This document shows, in pieces, positions 53,097-61,357 of a stretch of DNA of 64,000 nt. The notes below the pieces were generated by a model. It was given only the letters and a program-made list of their open reading frames with translations. It was not told where the DNA came from and did no database searches. Source of the DNA: Rugamonas sp. A1-17 (GTDB lineage: Bacteria; Pseudomonadota; Gammaproteobacteria; Burkholderiales; Burkholderiaceae_D); contig JAJLPB010000013.1 of NCBI GenBank assembly GCA_025548565.1, positions 62,001-126,000 on the forward strand. Direction: 5' to 3'. Both the position numbers and the translations under genes were made by a program. Position 1 is the stretch's first letter. Every line of letters starts with the position of its first letter.

Positions 53097-53131
53097 AAAA
53101 GCCGCCCGGTGCAAGCCGCGCGGCTTTTTTT
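53097..53131 (+). terminator. Intrinsic terminator of valS
   Basis: AAAAGCCGC pairs with GCGCGGCTTTT (G/C core GCCGC/GCGGC) and a run of seven T follows. It lies 18 bases after the valS stop and before the nested family A repeat. Confidence 0.85.
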
Positions 53132-53143
53132 ACGCCGAACAAC

Positions 53144-53315
53144 TGGGGTCAAGTCTGGCATTCGGACACGAGCTCAACACTAAAATGGGGTCAAGTCTGA
53201 CATTCGGACACGAGCTCTGCCGTAAGCGGGCGGTTACGGCAGAGCTCGTGTCCGAATGTCAGACTTGACCCCACCCCATGGCCGAGGCCGTGTCCGAATG
53301 CCAGACTTGACCCCA
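53144..53315. repeat. Family A REPIN-like cluster, two nested pairs (arrangement opposite to the pilT-pilU copy)
   Basis: Half-units lie at 53144-53175 (+), 53186-53217 (+), 53242-53273 (-) and 53284-53315 (-). The inner pair (CTGACATTC variant) forms a perfect 40-base-pair stem with an eight-base loop (53186-53225 with 53234-53273). The outer pair has the CTGGCATTC variant. At 7857-8029 the two variants are swapped between inner and outer. It lies between valS and the convergent Lrp-type regulator gene. Confidence 0.92.
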
Positions 53316-53317
53316 AT

Positions 53318-53743
53318 TTAGCGATCGATGCGTGTGGTCATCAGGATTGAGGTGGTGGTGCGCTCCACGCCGTCGAGCGCGCCGATGCGGTCCACCACGG
53401 CATCGAGCTCTTCCACCGATCCGGCTTCGACGCCGGCGATGAAATCGTAGATCCCGTTCACCGAATGCAACGTGCGCACGGCGGCGAACTTGCGCAAGGC
53501 GCTTTCGATGCCAGGCGTGAGTTTGGGCGTGGCTGTTATCATCACCAGCGCCCGCACCAGCCCGGCACGATAGTCCGCGCTGGTGCGTACCGTGTAGCCG
53601 ATCACCACGCCGGATCGCTCCAGCCGCTCAATCCGGCTCTGTACCGTCGTGCGCGACAAGCCTAGCTTGCGCGCCAGCTCGCTCGTGGTGGCGCGCGCGT
53701 TTTCACGCAATAGGGCAAGCAACTGCTGATCGATGTCGTCCAT
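53318..53743 (-). CDS. Lrp/AsnC-family transcriptional regulator
   Basis: A 141-residue DNA-binding regulator. The N-terminal winged HTH spans DIDQQLLALLRENARATTSELARKLGLSRTTVQSRIERLE, and the C-terminal RAM domain spans residues 65-140 with VNGIYDFIAGVEAGSVEELD. The RAM ligand pocket suggests control by an amino acid. It is divergent from the FAD oxidoreductase gene (about 120 bases between), so that gene and itself are probable targets. The family repeat ends two bases beyond its stop. Confidence 0.92.
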   Translation of the reverse strand: MDDIDQQLLALLRENARATTSELARKLGLSRTTVQSRIERLERSGVVIGYTVRTSADYRAGLVRALVMITATPKLTPGIESALRKFAAVRTLHSVNGIYDFIAGVEAGSVEELDAVVDRIGALDGVERTTTSILMTTRIDR

Positions 53744-53866
53744 TATTTCCTTTTGCCGAAATTTTCGTCATTTTGCTCAGTATATTCCCGCAATTCGTCG
53801 GCCTGTGCAATGCAATTTGCCGGCGCCGTCCGCACAATGATGCTTCTGAATACGAGGAGACTATCG

Positions 53867-55471
53867 ATGCGCGATGTGATCATTATCGGCGGCGGCCATA
53901 ACGGCCTGGTATGCGCCTACTACTTGGCCAAGGCCGGCCTGAAGGTCACGGTGCTGGAACAGCGCGACGTGGTCGGCGGCGCGGCGGTGACCGAGGAATT
54001 CCATCCCGGCTTCCGCAATTCGGTGGCCGCGTACACCGTATCGCTGCTCAACCCCAAGGTGATCAACGACCTGGAACTAAAACAGCACGGTCTCAACATC
54101 GTCGAACGCCCACTGTCGAACTTCCTGCCGCTGGACGACGGCCGCTACCTGAAAATCGGCGCCGGTCAGACCCAGGCCGAAGTGGCGAAGTTTTCCCAGC
54201 GCGACGCCAGCCGCCTTCAAGCCTACGCCCAGCATCTGGAGACCGCCGCCGGACTGCTGCGCGAAACCGTGCTGCGGACGCCGCCCAATCTGGTCCAAGG
54301 TAGCTGGCTCAGCGCCCTGCCCGAGCTGATCAAGGCCGGCGGCCTGGGCAATCGCATGCGCAAGCTGTCGGTCGCCACCCAGCGCGAGCTGCTGGACCTG
54401 TTCACCAAGTCGGCCGGCGATTATCTGGACGGCTGGTTCGAGAGCGCGCCGATCAAGGCCGCCTATGGCTTCGACAGCATCGTCGGCAACTACGCCAGCC
54501 CTTACACGCCCGGCTCCGCCTACGTGCTGCTGCACCACGTATTCGGCGAGGTCAACGGCAAGAAAGGCGCGTGGGGCCACGCCATCGGCGGCATGGGCGC
54601 GATCACGCAGGCGATGGCCCGCTCGGCCGAGGCGCGCGGCGTCGAGATCCGCACCGGCTGCGGCGTGCGCGAAGTGCTGCTGGATAAGGGCCGCGCGGTC
54701 GGCGTCGTCACCGCGAAAGGCGAACGCCTCGATGCGCGGGTGGTGGTGTCCAACCTCAATCCGCGCCTGCTGTACACCTCGCTGGTCGACGCGGCCGCGC
54801 TGCCCGCCGATTTCCTGCGCCGCATGGAAGCCTGGCGCTGCGGCTCCGGCACCTTCCGCATGAACGTGGCGCTGTCGGAACTGCCGGACTTCAGCTGCCT
54901 GCCCGGCAAGACGATGGCCGAGCATCACGGCAGCGGCATCATCATTGCGCCCAGCCTCGACTACATGGAGCGCGCCTACCACGACGCCCGCGCGCTGGGC
55001 TGGGCGCGCAAGCCCATCGTGGAAGTGCTGATCCCCTCGACGCTGGACCCGAGCCTGGCGCCACCCGGCCAGCACGTGGCCAGCCTGTTCTGCCAGCACG
55101 TGGCGCCGCAGCTGCCCGACGGCGCCAGCTGGGACCAGCACCGCGACGCCGTGGCCGACCTGATGATAGACACCGTGAACGCCTACGCGCCCAACTTCAA
55201 GCAGTCCGTGCTGGGCCGGCAGATCATGAGCCCGCTCGACCTGGAACGCACCTTCGGCCTGGTCGGCGGCGACATCTTCCACGGCGCGCTGGGGCTGGAT
55301 CAACTGTTCTCGGCGCGGCCGATGCTGGGCCACGCCGACTATCGCGGGCCGATCGCCGGCCTGTACACCTGCGGCGCGGGCACCCATCCCGGCGGCGGCG
55401 TGACCGGCGCGCCGGGCCACAACGCGGCGCACGAGGTGCTGCGCGATTTCAAACAGAAGAAATACGCCTGA
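53867..55471 (+). CDS. Phytoene desaturase-like FAD-dependent oxidoreductase (PYROXD2-like)
   Basis: A 534-residue flavoprotein. The dinucleotide-binding motif DVIIIGGGHNGLVCAYYLAKAG opens it, followed by VLEQRDVVGGAAVTEE, and the C-terminal signature GLYTCGAGTHPGGGVTGAPGHNAA carries the second FAD-contact region. The CrtI-like fold includes true carotenoid desaturases and uncharacterized PYROXD2-like members; no carotenoid gene is near, so the second group is likelier. It is translated from MRDVII behind ACGAGGAGA. The stop lies immediately next to the convergent dehydratase gene stop (no gap). Confidence 0.88.
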   Translation: MRDVIIIGGGHNGLVCAYYLAKAGLKVTVLEQRDVVGGAAVTEEFHPGFRNSVAAYTVSLLNPKVINDLELKQHGLNIVERPLSNFLPLDDGRYLKIGAGQTQAEVAKFSQRDASRLQAYAQHLETAAGLLRETVLRTPPNLVQGSWLSALPELIKAGGLGNRMRKLSVATQRELLDLFTKSAGDYLDGWFESAPIKAAYGFDSIVGNYASPYTPGSAYVLLHHVFGEVNGKKGAWGHAIGGMGAITQAMARSAEARGVEIRTGCGVREVLLDKGRAVGVVTAKGERLDARVVVSNLNPRLLYTSLVDAAALPADFLRRMEAWRCGSGTFRMNVALSELPDFSCLPGKTMAEHHGSGIIIAPSLDYMERAYHDARALGWARKPIVEVLIPSTLDPSLAPPGQHVASLFCQHVAPQLPDGASWDQHRDAVADLMIDTVNAYAPNFKQSVLGRQIMSPLDLERTFGLVGGDIFHGALGLDQLFSARPMLGHADYRGPIAGLYTCGAGTHPGGGVTGAPGHNAAHEVLRDFKQKKYA

Positions 55472-56440
55472 TCAGTGGCGCAGCAGCTCGGCGTAGCGGT
55501 CGATGTCGACGTTGCCGCCGCTGATGATCACGCCGATGCGCTTGCCCTGCAACTGGTCCTTCATCGCCCGCGCTGCGGCGAAGCCGAGGCAGCCGGTCGG
55601 CTCCACCACCATCTTCATGCGGCCGGCGAAGAAGCGCATCTCGTGCCGCAGCTGCTCGTCGCTGACGGTCAGGATGTCGTCCACGTCACGCTTAATAATC
55701 GGGAAAGTCAGATTGCCCAGGTGCTGCGTCTGCGCGCCGTCGGCGATGGTCTTCGGCGTCTCGATATGCACGATGCTGCCGCTGCGGAACGATTGCTGGC
55801 CGTCGTTGCCGGCCTCCGGCTCCACGCCGTAGATGCGGGTCGACGGCGAGATCGCGCGCGCCGCCAGCGCCGAGCCGCTCAGCAAACCGCCGCCGCCCAG
55901 GCAGACGAACAATGCATCCAGATGCCCCACCGTCTCCAGCAACTCCTTGGCCGCCGTGCCCTGACCCGCGATCACGTCGGCGTGATCGTAGGGCGGAATC
56001 AGGGTCAGCCCGTGCTTCTGCGCCAGGTCGCGGCCGATCTGCTCGCGGTCCTCGGTGTAGCGGTCGTAAGTGACCACTTGCGCGCCATAGCCGCGCGTGG
56101 CGGCCACCTTGGAGGCCGGCGCGTCGAGCGGCATGACGATGGTGGCTGGAATGCCCAGCAGCTTGGCCGCCAGCGCGATCGCTTGCGCATGGTTCCCCGA
56201 CGAAAACGCCACCACGCCGGCACGGCGCTGTTCGGGCGTGAAGCGCGCCAGCGCGTTGTAGCCGCCGCGGAATTTGAAGGCGCCCATGCGCTGCATGTTC
56301 TCGCACTTGAAGAACACCTCGGCGCCCAGTTCGTCGTTGGCGGTGCGCGAGGTGGCCACCGGCGTGTGGTGCGCGTGGCCGGCGATGCGTTCCGATGCGG
56401 CGACCACGTCGGCGTATGTGGGGAGTATCAAATCGTTCAT
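55472..56440 (-). CDS. PLP-dependent threonine/3-hydroxyaspartate dehydratase-like enzyme
   Basis: A 322-residue fold-type II PLP enzyme. The PLP lysine lies in QRMGAFKFRGGYNA, the substrate loop is SSGNHAQAIALAAK, and the phosphate loop is GGGGLLSGSA. There is no C-terminal regulatory domain, so it is of the catabolic type: threonine ammonia-lyase, serine racemase or threo-3-hydroxyaspartate ammonia-lyase. It is the last gene of an operon with an OCD-family gene and a YheO/DauR-like regulator. The start MNDLILPTY is preferred to an ATG seven codons upstream. Confidence 0.87.
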   Translation of the reverse strand: MNDLILPTYADVVAASERIAGHAHHTPVATSRTANDELGAEVFFKCENMQRMGAFKFRGGYNALARFTPEQRRAGVVAFSSGNHAQAIALAAKLLGIPATIVMPLDAPASKVAATRGYGAQVVTYDRYTEDREQIGRDLAQKHGLTLIPPYDHADVIAGQGTAAKELLETVGHLDALFVCLGGGGLLSGSALAARAISPSTRIYGVEPEAGNDGQQSFRSGSIVHIETPKTIADGAQTQHLGNLTFPIIKRDVDDILTVSDEQLRHEMRFFAGRMKMVVEPTGCLGFAAARAMKDQLQGKRIGVIISGGNVDIDRYAELLRH

Positions 56441-56454
56441 GTTAGTCCTTGTGA

Positions 56455-57441
56455 TTACCATGGCCAGGCCACGCTGGTGCCTGTGCCGGTTGCCAAGGCG
56501 CGCTGCCGCAGCATGCGCGCCACCGAAAGATCCTGCAGGGCGATGCCCGTCATGTCGAAGATGGTGATGGCGTCAGCCGCGATGCCCTGACGCGCGGGCG
56601 CGTCTTCCGCCAGCAGCGCGCCGAACTCTTTCACCGGCGTCTGCGGCGCCCATTGCAATTCGCCGATGGCGAGCGCCTGCGCCAGGTCGTCGACCCAGAC
56701 GCTGGCCAGCGCCAGCATACCTTCCGCCAGTTCACGCTTGCCGCGCGTGTCGCTGCCGACGCAGTTCAGATGCGCGCCGGGGCGCACCGCCTGCGGCGCG
56801 AACAGCGGGCCGCGTCCGGTGGTGGCGGTGATGACGATGTCGCTGTCGGCTACCGCCGCATCGGCGCTCGCGCCGGGCGCGACGTCGCAGCGTTGCGCGA
56901 AGCGCGCTTCGAAGGCGGCATCGCGGCGGCCGTCGGAAGTCAGGTAGCGCACGCGCCGCAGGCTGGGCAGCACGCGCAACGCGTAGTCCACATGCGCGCT
57001 ACCCTGCACGCCGGTGCCGAACACGCACAGCGTCGCGCTGTCCGGACGCGCCAGCGCCAGCAGACCCAGCGCGCCCGCCGCCGCCGTGCGTTCAGTGGTG
57101 ACGGCGTTGCCGTCGATAAGGCACTGCGGCCGTCCAGTAGCCGGATCGAACAACATGATCGTGGCCTGATGGCCGTCCGCGCCGTGGCTGCGGTTGCCCG
57201 GCCAGAAGCCGGCCGCCTTCATGCCCAGCAAATCCAGCGGCGCCGCACCACCCGACTTGATGCCGAACACGCCGGCCGGCAGCGCCTCGCGCACCAACGG
57301 GAAGTTGCGGCCGTCGCCGCTGGCGTGCAGCAGGAAGGACTCGCGCACGGCGGCCAGCACGTCGTCCGGTTGCAGCAGCGCGGCGGCTTGGTCGCGGTCC
57401 AGCAACAGCAGATGGGCGAGGTTATTGGCCATCGCGGACAT
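56455..57441 (-). CDS. Ornithine cyclodeaminase / mu-crystallin family protein
   Basis: A 328-residue NAD(P)-dependent protein with the OCD fold. The Rossmann motif is VFGTGVQGSAHVDYAL near residue 140, and active-site segments include FGIKSGGAAP, LIDGNAVTTERTAAA and VGSDTRGKREL. Family members are ornithine cyclodeaminases, ketimine or pyrroline-2-carboxylate reductases, alanine dehydrogenases and iminosuccinate reductase; the substrate is unclear. The gene starts inside the end of the regulator gene (20-base overlap) and ends 14 bases before the dehydratase gene. Confidence 0.88.
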   Translation of the reverse strand: MSAMANNLAHLLLLDRDQAAALLQPDDVLAAVRESFLLHASGDGRNFPLVREALPAGVFGIKSGGAAPLDLLGMKAAGFWPGNRSHGADGHQATIMLFDPATGRPQCLIDGNAVTTERTAAAGALGLLALARPDSATLCVFGTGVQGSAHVDYALRVLPSLRRVRYLTSDGRRDAAFEARFAQRCDVAPGASADAAVADSDIVITATTGRGPLFAPQAVRPGAHLNCVGSDTRGKRELAEGMLALASVWVDDLAQALAIGELQWAPQTPVKEFGALLAEDAPARQGIAADAITIFDMTGIALQDLSVARMLRQRALATGTGTSVAWPW

Positions 57442-58057
57442 CGTTGTACACCGTGGCGCGCGAGACGTTCAGGTAGTTGGCGACGATGTCCATGCCACGT
57501 CGCACGTCGCTCAGTCCAGACTCCTTGAGCTCGCGCATCAGCGCTTTGCGCTCCTCGGCCTTGAGCGCGCGCGGCGTGGTGGCCAGGCGCGCGGCGAACT
57601 GGTCGATGCGGGCGCGCAGCGCGTCGGCGCCGGCCGGTTCCAGCGTCTCGCGCACGGCGGAATCGTTGTCGACCGCGCTGAACTGGGTCAGCAGCGTGTT
57701 CAGGCTGCGGAACACCGTCAGGTCCACGTTCATGCATAGCGCGGCCACGTACTGGCCTTGGCTGTCCTTGATGCCGATCGACGTGCTCTTGGCCCGGCGG
57801 CCATCAGCAAAGGTGTTCGGATAGTTGGCGATGACCTGGGCGACGTCCGGATCGGCGGCGCGCGCCAGGCCCAGCTCGGTGGCCGGCGCGCCAACCTCGC
57901 GCCCGGACAGGTTGTTGTGGATCGCCAGGATGGCGTGCTCGGGATTGATCAGGTCGTGCAGCACCACTTCGCAAAACGGCGCCAGGGTCTTGCCCAGGCC
58001 GTCCGCGACCTGCTTCATCTGTTCCAGGAGATTCTGTTGTTCGGGCGTCTTTTTCAT
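57422..58057 (-). CDS. YheO/DauR-like transcriptional regulator (PAS-like plus C-terminal HTH)
   Basis: A 211-residue regulator. The N-terminal YheO-type PAS domain (residues ~15-125) has GLGKTLAPFCEVVLHDL and IAIHNNLSGREVG-like segments, with YVAALCMNVDLT. The C-terminal HTH (~150-205) is KALMRELKESGLSDVRRGMDIVANYLNVSRATVYNDV. The same fold occurs in DauR, which controls D-arginine use in Pseudomonas. It is first in the operon with the OCD-family and dehydratase genes and likely controls them and itself. A dyad at 58062-58089 lies just upstream. Confidence 0.88.
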   Translation of the reverse strand: MKKTPEQQNLLEQMKQVADGLGKTLAPFCEVVLHDLINPEHAILAIHNNLSGREVGAPATELGLARAADPDVAQVIANYPNTFADGRRAKSTSIGIKDSQGQYVAALCMNVDLTVFRSLNTLLTQFSAVDNDSAVRETLEPAGADALRARIDQFAARLATTPRALKAEERKALMRELKESGLSDVRRGMDIVANYLNVSRATVYNDVRDGQ

Positions 58058-58061
58058 TCAC

Positions 58062-58089
58062 ACATATTATCTTATTTTAGACAATATGT
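58062..58089. promoter_or_regulatory. Inverted repeat upstream of the DauR-like operon
   Basis: ACATATT and AATATGT form arms around 14 A/T-rich bases, five bases beyond the regulator start. The element also lies upstream of the divergent DUF2147 gene. It is a candidate operator for autoregulation. Confidence 0.4.
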
Positions 58090-58165
58090 ATAATTCCAGA
58101 GAAAATAGTACGACCGGTCATTTTTTTGCTACACTCAATGAATAAAATAACCTTGGAGACCCCAC

Positions 58166-58606
58166 ATGAAATTCCTCGCTTTGCTCATCACCGCCGCGCT
58201 GTCCATCGCCCCGGCCTTTGCCGACGACAGCTCCCCGGTCGGCCTATGGAAAAACATCGACGACGTCAGCGGCAAGCCGAAAGCGCTGATACGCATCACC
58301 GACAACAACGGCGTCTTGCAAGGCAAGATCGAACAGCTGTTCCGTGCGCCGACCGAAGACCAGAATCCCAAATGCGAGAAGTGCGAAGACGCTCGCAAGA
58401 ACCAGCCGGTCGTCGGCCTGGTGATCATGACCGGCCTGAAAAAGGACGGCGACGAATACAACGGCGGCGAGATCCTCGATCCGGACAACGGCAAGGTCTA
58501 CCGCAGCAAGATGCACCTGACCGACGGCGGCAAGAAGCTGAGCGTGCGCGGCTACATCGGCGTGCCGATGCTGGGCCGCTCGCAGGTGTGGGTGCGCCAG
58601 GAATAA
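58166..58606 (+). CDS. DUF2147 periplasmic protein
   Basis: A 146-residue protein with a signal peptide (LALLITAALSIAPAFA) followed by a lipocalin-like DUF2147 domain: PVGLWKNIDDVSGKPKALIRI, LRGKIEQLF-type strand and the conserved CEKCEDARKNQPVVG Cys-x2-Cys, then GGEILDPDNGKVYRSKM. The Cys pair may form a disulfide or bind metal. Function is unknown. It is followed 25 bases after its stop by a clear terminator. The ATG matches the family start. Confidence 0.87.
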   Translation: MKFLALLITAALSIAPAFADDSSPVGLWKNIDDVSGKPKALIRITDNNGVLQGKIEQLFRAPTEDQNPKCEKCEDARKNQPVVGLVIMTGLKKDGDEYNGGEILDPDNGKVYRSKMHLTDGGKKLSVRGYIGVPMLGRSQVWVRQE

Positions 58607-58629
58607 GCACCGCCGCGCGAACAAAACCG

Positions 58630-58654
58630 AACCCCGCAAGTTGCGGGGTTTTTT
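58630..58654 (+). terminator. Intrinsic terminator of the DUF2147 gene
   Basis: A 10-base-pair G/C-rich stem (AACCCCGCAA/TTGCGGGGTT) is followed by a T-run of six. It lies 23 bases beyond the stop. Confidence 0.85.
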
Positions 58655-58754
58655 CATGGGCGTGGCGGCTCCCACAATATTCCGGCGCAAGGCCCGTCTG
58701 CATCAGCATGGACGCGCCCTCCACTCAACCCGAATATTTCACGGAGCCTGAACA

Positions 58755-59492
58755 ATGAACGACATCCTCCCGCCCACCCTGCAGCGGCGCCCCGGCCGGC
58801 TTGAAGCGGCGGTACTGAAACTGTTTACGCGCAACGCGCAGGTGCTGCACGTCGAGGATATCGGCCCCGCCTTCCGCCTCATCACGCTCGGCGGCGAGGC
58901 GCTGCGCAACGTCGCCTGGACGCCGGGCGACAAGATCCAGATCCAGCTGGGCGGATGGGTGCAACGCACCTACACGCCGATGGATTGGGACGCGGCAAGC
59001 GGACGCACGCGCATCCTGGTCTATCTGCACGCGGACGGCCCCGGCACGCACTGGGCGCGCCTGGTGCGCAAGGGCGACGACTGCACCGTCTTCGGCCCGC
59101 GCAGGTCGCTGCGGCTGGAGCAACCGCGCGGGCGCGCCATCCTGTTCGGCGATGAAACGTCGCTGGGCCTGGCGGTGGCCTTGTCCGGCCAGGCGTCGCC
59201 ATTGCGAATGGTGTTTGAGGTGGCGGCCCTGGCCGAGACGGCGCTCGTCATCCGGCAGCTTGGGCTGGATGACGCCCACCTCTGCGCTCGCCTGGAGGGC
59301 GACGAGCACTTCAACGAGCTGGACGCGCACATGTCGGCGCTGCTGCAGTCGCACCCTGAGGCGGAGATCGTGCTGACCGGTCAGGCCGGCTCGATCCAGC
59401 ACATGAGCCGGCTGCTGCGCCAGCAGGGTACGGCGGCAGGGCGGCGTCAAAGCAAGGCGTACTGGGCGCCCGGCAAGGCCGGCATGGATTGA
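58755..59492 (+). CDS. Siderophore-interacting protein (FAD/NADPH ferric reductase)
   Basis: A 245-residue cytoplasmic flavoreductase of the SIP/ViuB family, which reduces ferric siderophores to release iron. The FAD_binding_9 domain includes WTPGDKIQIQLGGWVQRTYTPMDWD, with RTYTP the FAD motif, and HADGPGTHWARL. The C-terminal SIP domain runs from about residue 120. It is shorter than typical ViuB (around 270), missing part of the C-terminal tail. Neither a siderophore receptor nor an iron box is evident nearby. Followed convergently by the PEP-CTERM gene. Confidence 0.85.
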   Translation: MNDILPPTLQRRPGRLEAAVLKLFTRNAQVLHVEDIGPAFRLITLGGEALRNVAWTPGDKIQIQLGGWVQRTYTPMDWDAASGRTRILVYLHADGPGTHWARLVRKGDDCTVFGPRRSLRLEQPRGRAILFGDETSLGLAVALSGQASPLRMVFEVAALAETALVIRQLGLDDAHLCARLEGDEHFNELDAHMSALLQSHPEAEIVLTGQAGSIQHMSRLLRQQGTAAGRRQSKAYWAPGKAGMD

Positions 59493-59509
59493 CGCCGCCC
59501 GGCCCGGAC

Positions 59510-60367
59510 TCAGGCGATATCGCCTGCGGCCTCAGCAGCCTTGCCCTGCCCCTGGCGGCGGCGCGCGACCACGCCCAGCAGGCCCAGGCCGGCGAACAGC
59601 ATGGCGTAGGTTTCCGGCTCCGGCACGGCCGTCACCGAAATATCCAGGCGGCCGATGGATTGCTGGTTGTTGAAGTTCAGCGCGGTCCAGTCGAAGTTGG
59701 CCGGCACGTAATTGCCGTCGTCGACAAAGCTCAGGTAGGGATTGCCAGTCGCGACATGCACCACGCCGTGCTCGTCGATGCCCTGGTTGGCCGCGCTCTG
59801 GCCGCCACCGATGCCGTAGGCGCCGTTGGCCAGCGAATAGGCGAAGTTGTTCTGCTCGGTGCCGGCGTCATACACATGGCCGGCGCCGCCCAGCGCCAGC
59901 GACAAGCTGCCGCCACCCGCCAGCGACGACAGGTCGATCGCCTTGGCGTTGTCATTCCCGATGAAGAAATCATTGCTGAGCACGACCATCGCGGCGTAGC
60001 TCAGGTAGCGGTTCGCACCGTTCAGGTCGACGTTGTGCAGCGTGAAGGTGCTGCTGGCGCCGGGGAAGCGCGGGCCGCCCGGCAGCGTGGTCTGCAGGCC
60101 GCCGGCGACTTGGCTAGCGAAGTTCGACGTGAGCACGCTGGCATTGCCGTCCTCGGCGGCGCGTTCGATCGCCACCGAAGCGGCGCTGCCGACGTCGAAG
60201 CTGTCGAAGCCGCCGTTGTGCAGGCCCAGCCACAGCGGCGCGACGCCGACCCCGCCGGCCGGCGCGGTGTTGGTGAAGGTGAAGGTGACGTCGGCCGCCT
60301 GGGCGGCGCAGGCGGACAGGCCAACGCAAGCGGCCAGTACGGCCTTGGCGAGAGTGTAAGGTTTCAT
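59510..60367 (-). CDS. Spondin_N-domain protein with PEP-CTERM sorting signal
   Basis: A 285-residue exported protein. The signal peptide is VLAACVGLSACAAQA. The mature part is a Spondin_N-like beta-sandwich (FTFTNTAPAGGVGVAPLWLGLHNGGFDSFDVGSAAS, residues 25-240). The C-terminus has the PEP-CTERM motif VPEPETYAMLFAGLGLLGVVARRR, which exosortase recognizes; 14 further residues follow the arginines, an unusually long tail. The protein is likely processed for export with exopolysaccharide. The ATG at MKPYTLAK is used; a start 17 codons upstream lacks a signal. Confidence 0.86.
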   Translation of the reverse strand: MKPYTLAKAVLAACVGLSACAAQAADVTFTFTNTAPAGGVGVAPLWLGLHNGGFDSFDVGSAASVAIERAAEDGNASVLTSNFASQVAGGLQTTLPGGPRFPGASSTFTLHNVDLNGANRYLSYAAMVVLSNDFFIGNDNAKAIDLSSLAGGGSLSLALGGAGHVYDAGTEQNNFAYSLANGAYGIGGGQSAANQGIDEHGVVHVATGNPYLSFVDDGNYVPANFDWTALNFNNQQSIGRLDISVTAVPEPETYAMLFAGLGLLGVVARRRQGQGKAAEAAGDIA

Positions 60368-60531
60368 TTGATGTCTTCCTTTATTATGTGAACGAGGTAC
60401 CGCACCGATGCGCGGCACGTGTTAGTCACATGACATCACGTCGCCATTACAATGATTTCATTTTTATATTTTTTGTATCCGGTGTAAGGATGGCGCCCAC
60501 CTCGCCGACTAATCGCCCCCCCTTGAGGCCA

Positions 60532-60900
60532 ATGAAAATATTCCTGAACCTGGTCGGCTGCCTGGCCGTTGTGCTGGGCGTCCTCGGCATCTTCCTGCCG
60601 CTGCTGCCGACCACGCCCTTCTTGTTGCTGGCATCGGCCTGCTTCGCGCGCGGCTCCACGCGCCTGCACCACTGGCTGCAAACCAACCGCGTGTTCGGCA
60701 AATACCTGCGCGACTATGAAAACGGCAAGGGCATTCCCCTGCGCGGCAAGATCTGGGTGCTGGTCTTCATGTGGGCATCGCTGGGCTATTCGATGTGGCG
60801 CGTGGACAAGCTCTGGCTGCAACTGATGCTGCTGCTCATCGGCGGCTGCGTCAGCATCTACCTGACCCGCTTCGTGCCGACCCTGCGGCTGCCCAAATAA
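60532..60900 (+). CDS. YbaN-family (DUF454) inner-membrane protein
   Basis: A 122-residue membrane protein with the start LVGCLAVVLGVLGIFLPLLPTTPFLLLASACFARGS (two helices joined by the LPTTPF motif), then HHWLQTNRVFGKYLRDYENGKGI, and two more helices. This is the YbaN/DUF454 signature. The family is near universal in proteobacteria but has no known function. The ATG at MKIFLNL follows GAGG; a start 14 codons upstream (MAPTSP) behind AAGG is possible. Confidence 0.85.
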   Translation: MKIFLNLVGCLAVVLGVLGIFLPLLPTTPFLLLASACFARGSTRLHHWLQTNRVFGKYLRDYENGKGIPLRGKIWVLVFMWASLGYSMWRVDKLWLQLMLLLIGGCVSIYLTRFVPTLRLPK

Positions 60901-60901
60901 A

Positions 60902-61357
60902 TCAGGCCTGGCGCCGCATCTTGCTGATGTGCCGGTCAAGGCTGTTGGCGAAGTTCTGCCGGTCGCCCTGGCTGAAGGCGGCCGGGCCGCCGGTGTCGAC
61001 GCCGCTGCCGCGCAGCTCGTCCATGAAGGCGCGCATCGTCAGCATCTGCGCGATGTTGTCGTTGGTGTAGAACTCGCCGCGCGGATTGAGCGCGTAGCCG
61101 CCCTTCTTCAACACGTCCGAAGCCAGCGGGATGTCGCCGGTGACCACCAGGTCGCCGGGCTCCAGCAGGCGCACGATTTCCTGGTCCGCCACATCGGCGC
61201 CGGACGGCACCTGCACCGAGCGGATGTGGCGCGACGGCGGCACCCGCAGCAACTGATTGGCCACCAGCGTGACCTGCAATGGCACGCGGTCGGCCACGCG
61301 GTACAGGATGTCCTTGATGACCGCCGGACAGGCGTCTGCATCGACCCAGATCTGCAT
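60902..61357 (-). CDS. YaiI/YqxD-family (DUF188) nuclease-fold protein
   Basis: A 151-residue protein. It begins MQIWVDADACPAVIKDILYRVA, the PIN-like DUF188 signature with conserved Asp and Cys, followed by the core VTGDIPLASDVLKKGGYALNPRGEFYTN. A putative RNA- or DNA-acting nuclease; function not known. Its start overlaps the ruvB stop by ATGA, so it is translationally coupled to ruvB. The adjacent YbaN gene is convergent, with one base between the stops. Confidence 0.88.
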   Translation of the reverse strand: MQIWVDADACPAVIKDILYRVADRVPLQVTLVANQLLRVPPSRHIRSVQVPSGADVADQEIVRLLEPGDLVVTGDIPLASDVLKKGGYALNPRGEFYTNDNIAQMLTMRAFMDELRGSGVDTGGPAAFSQGDRQNFANSLDRHISKMRRQA

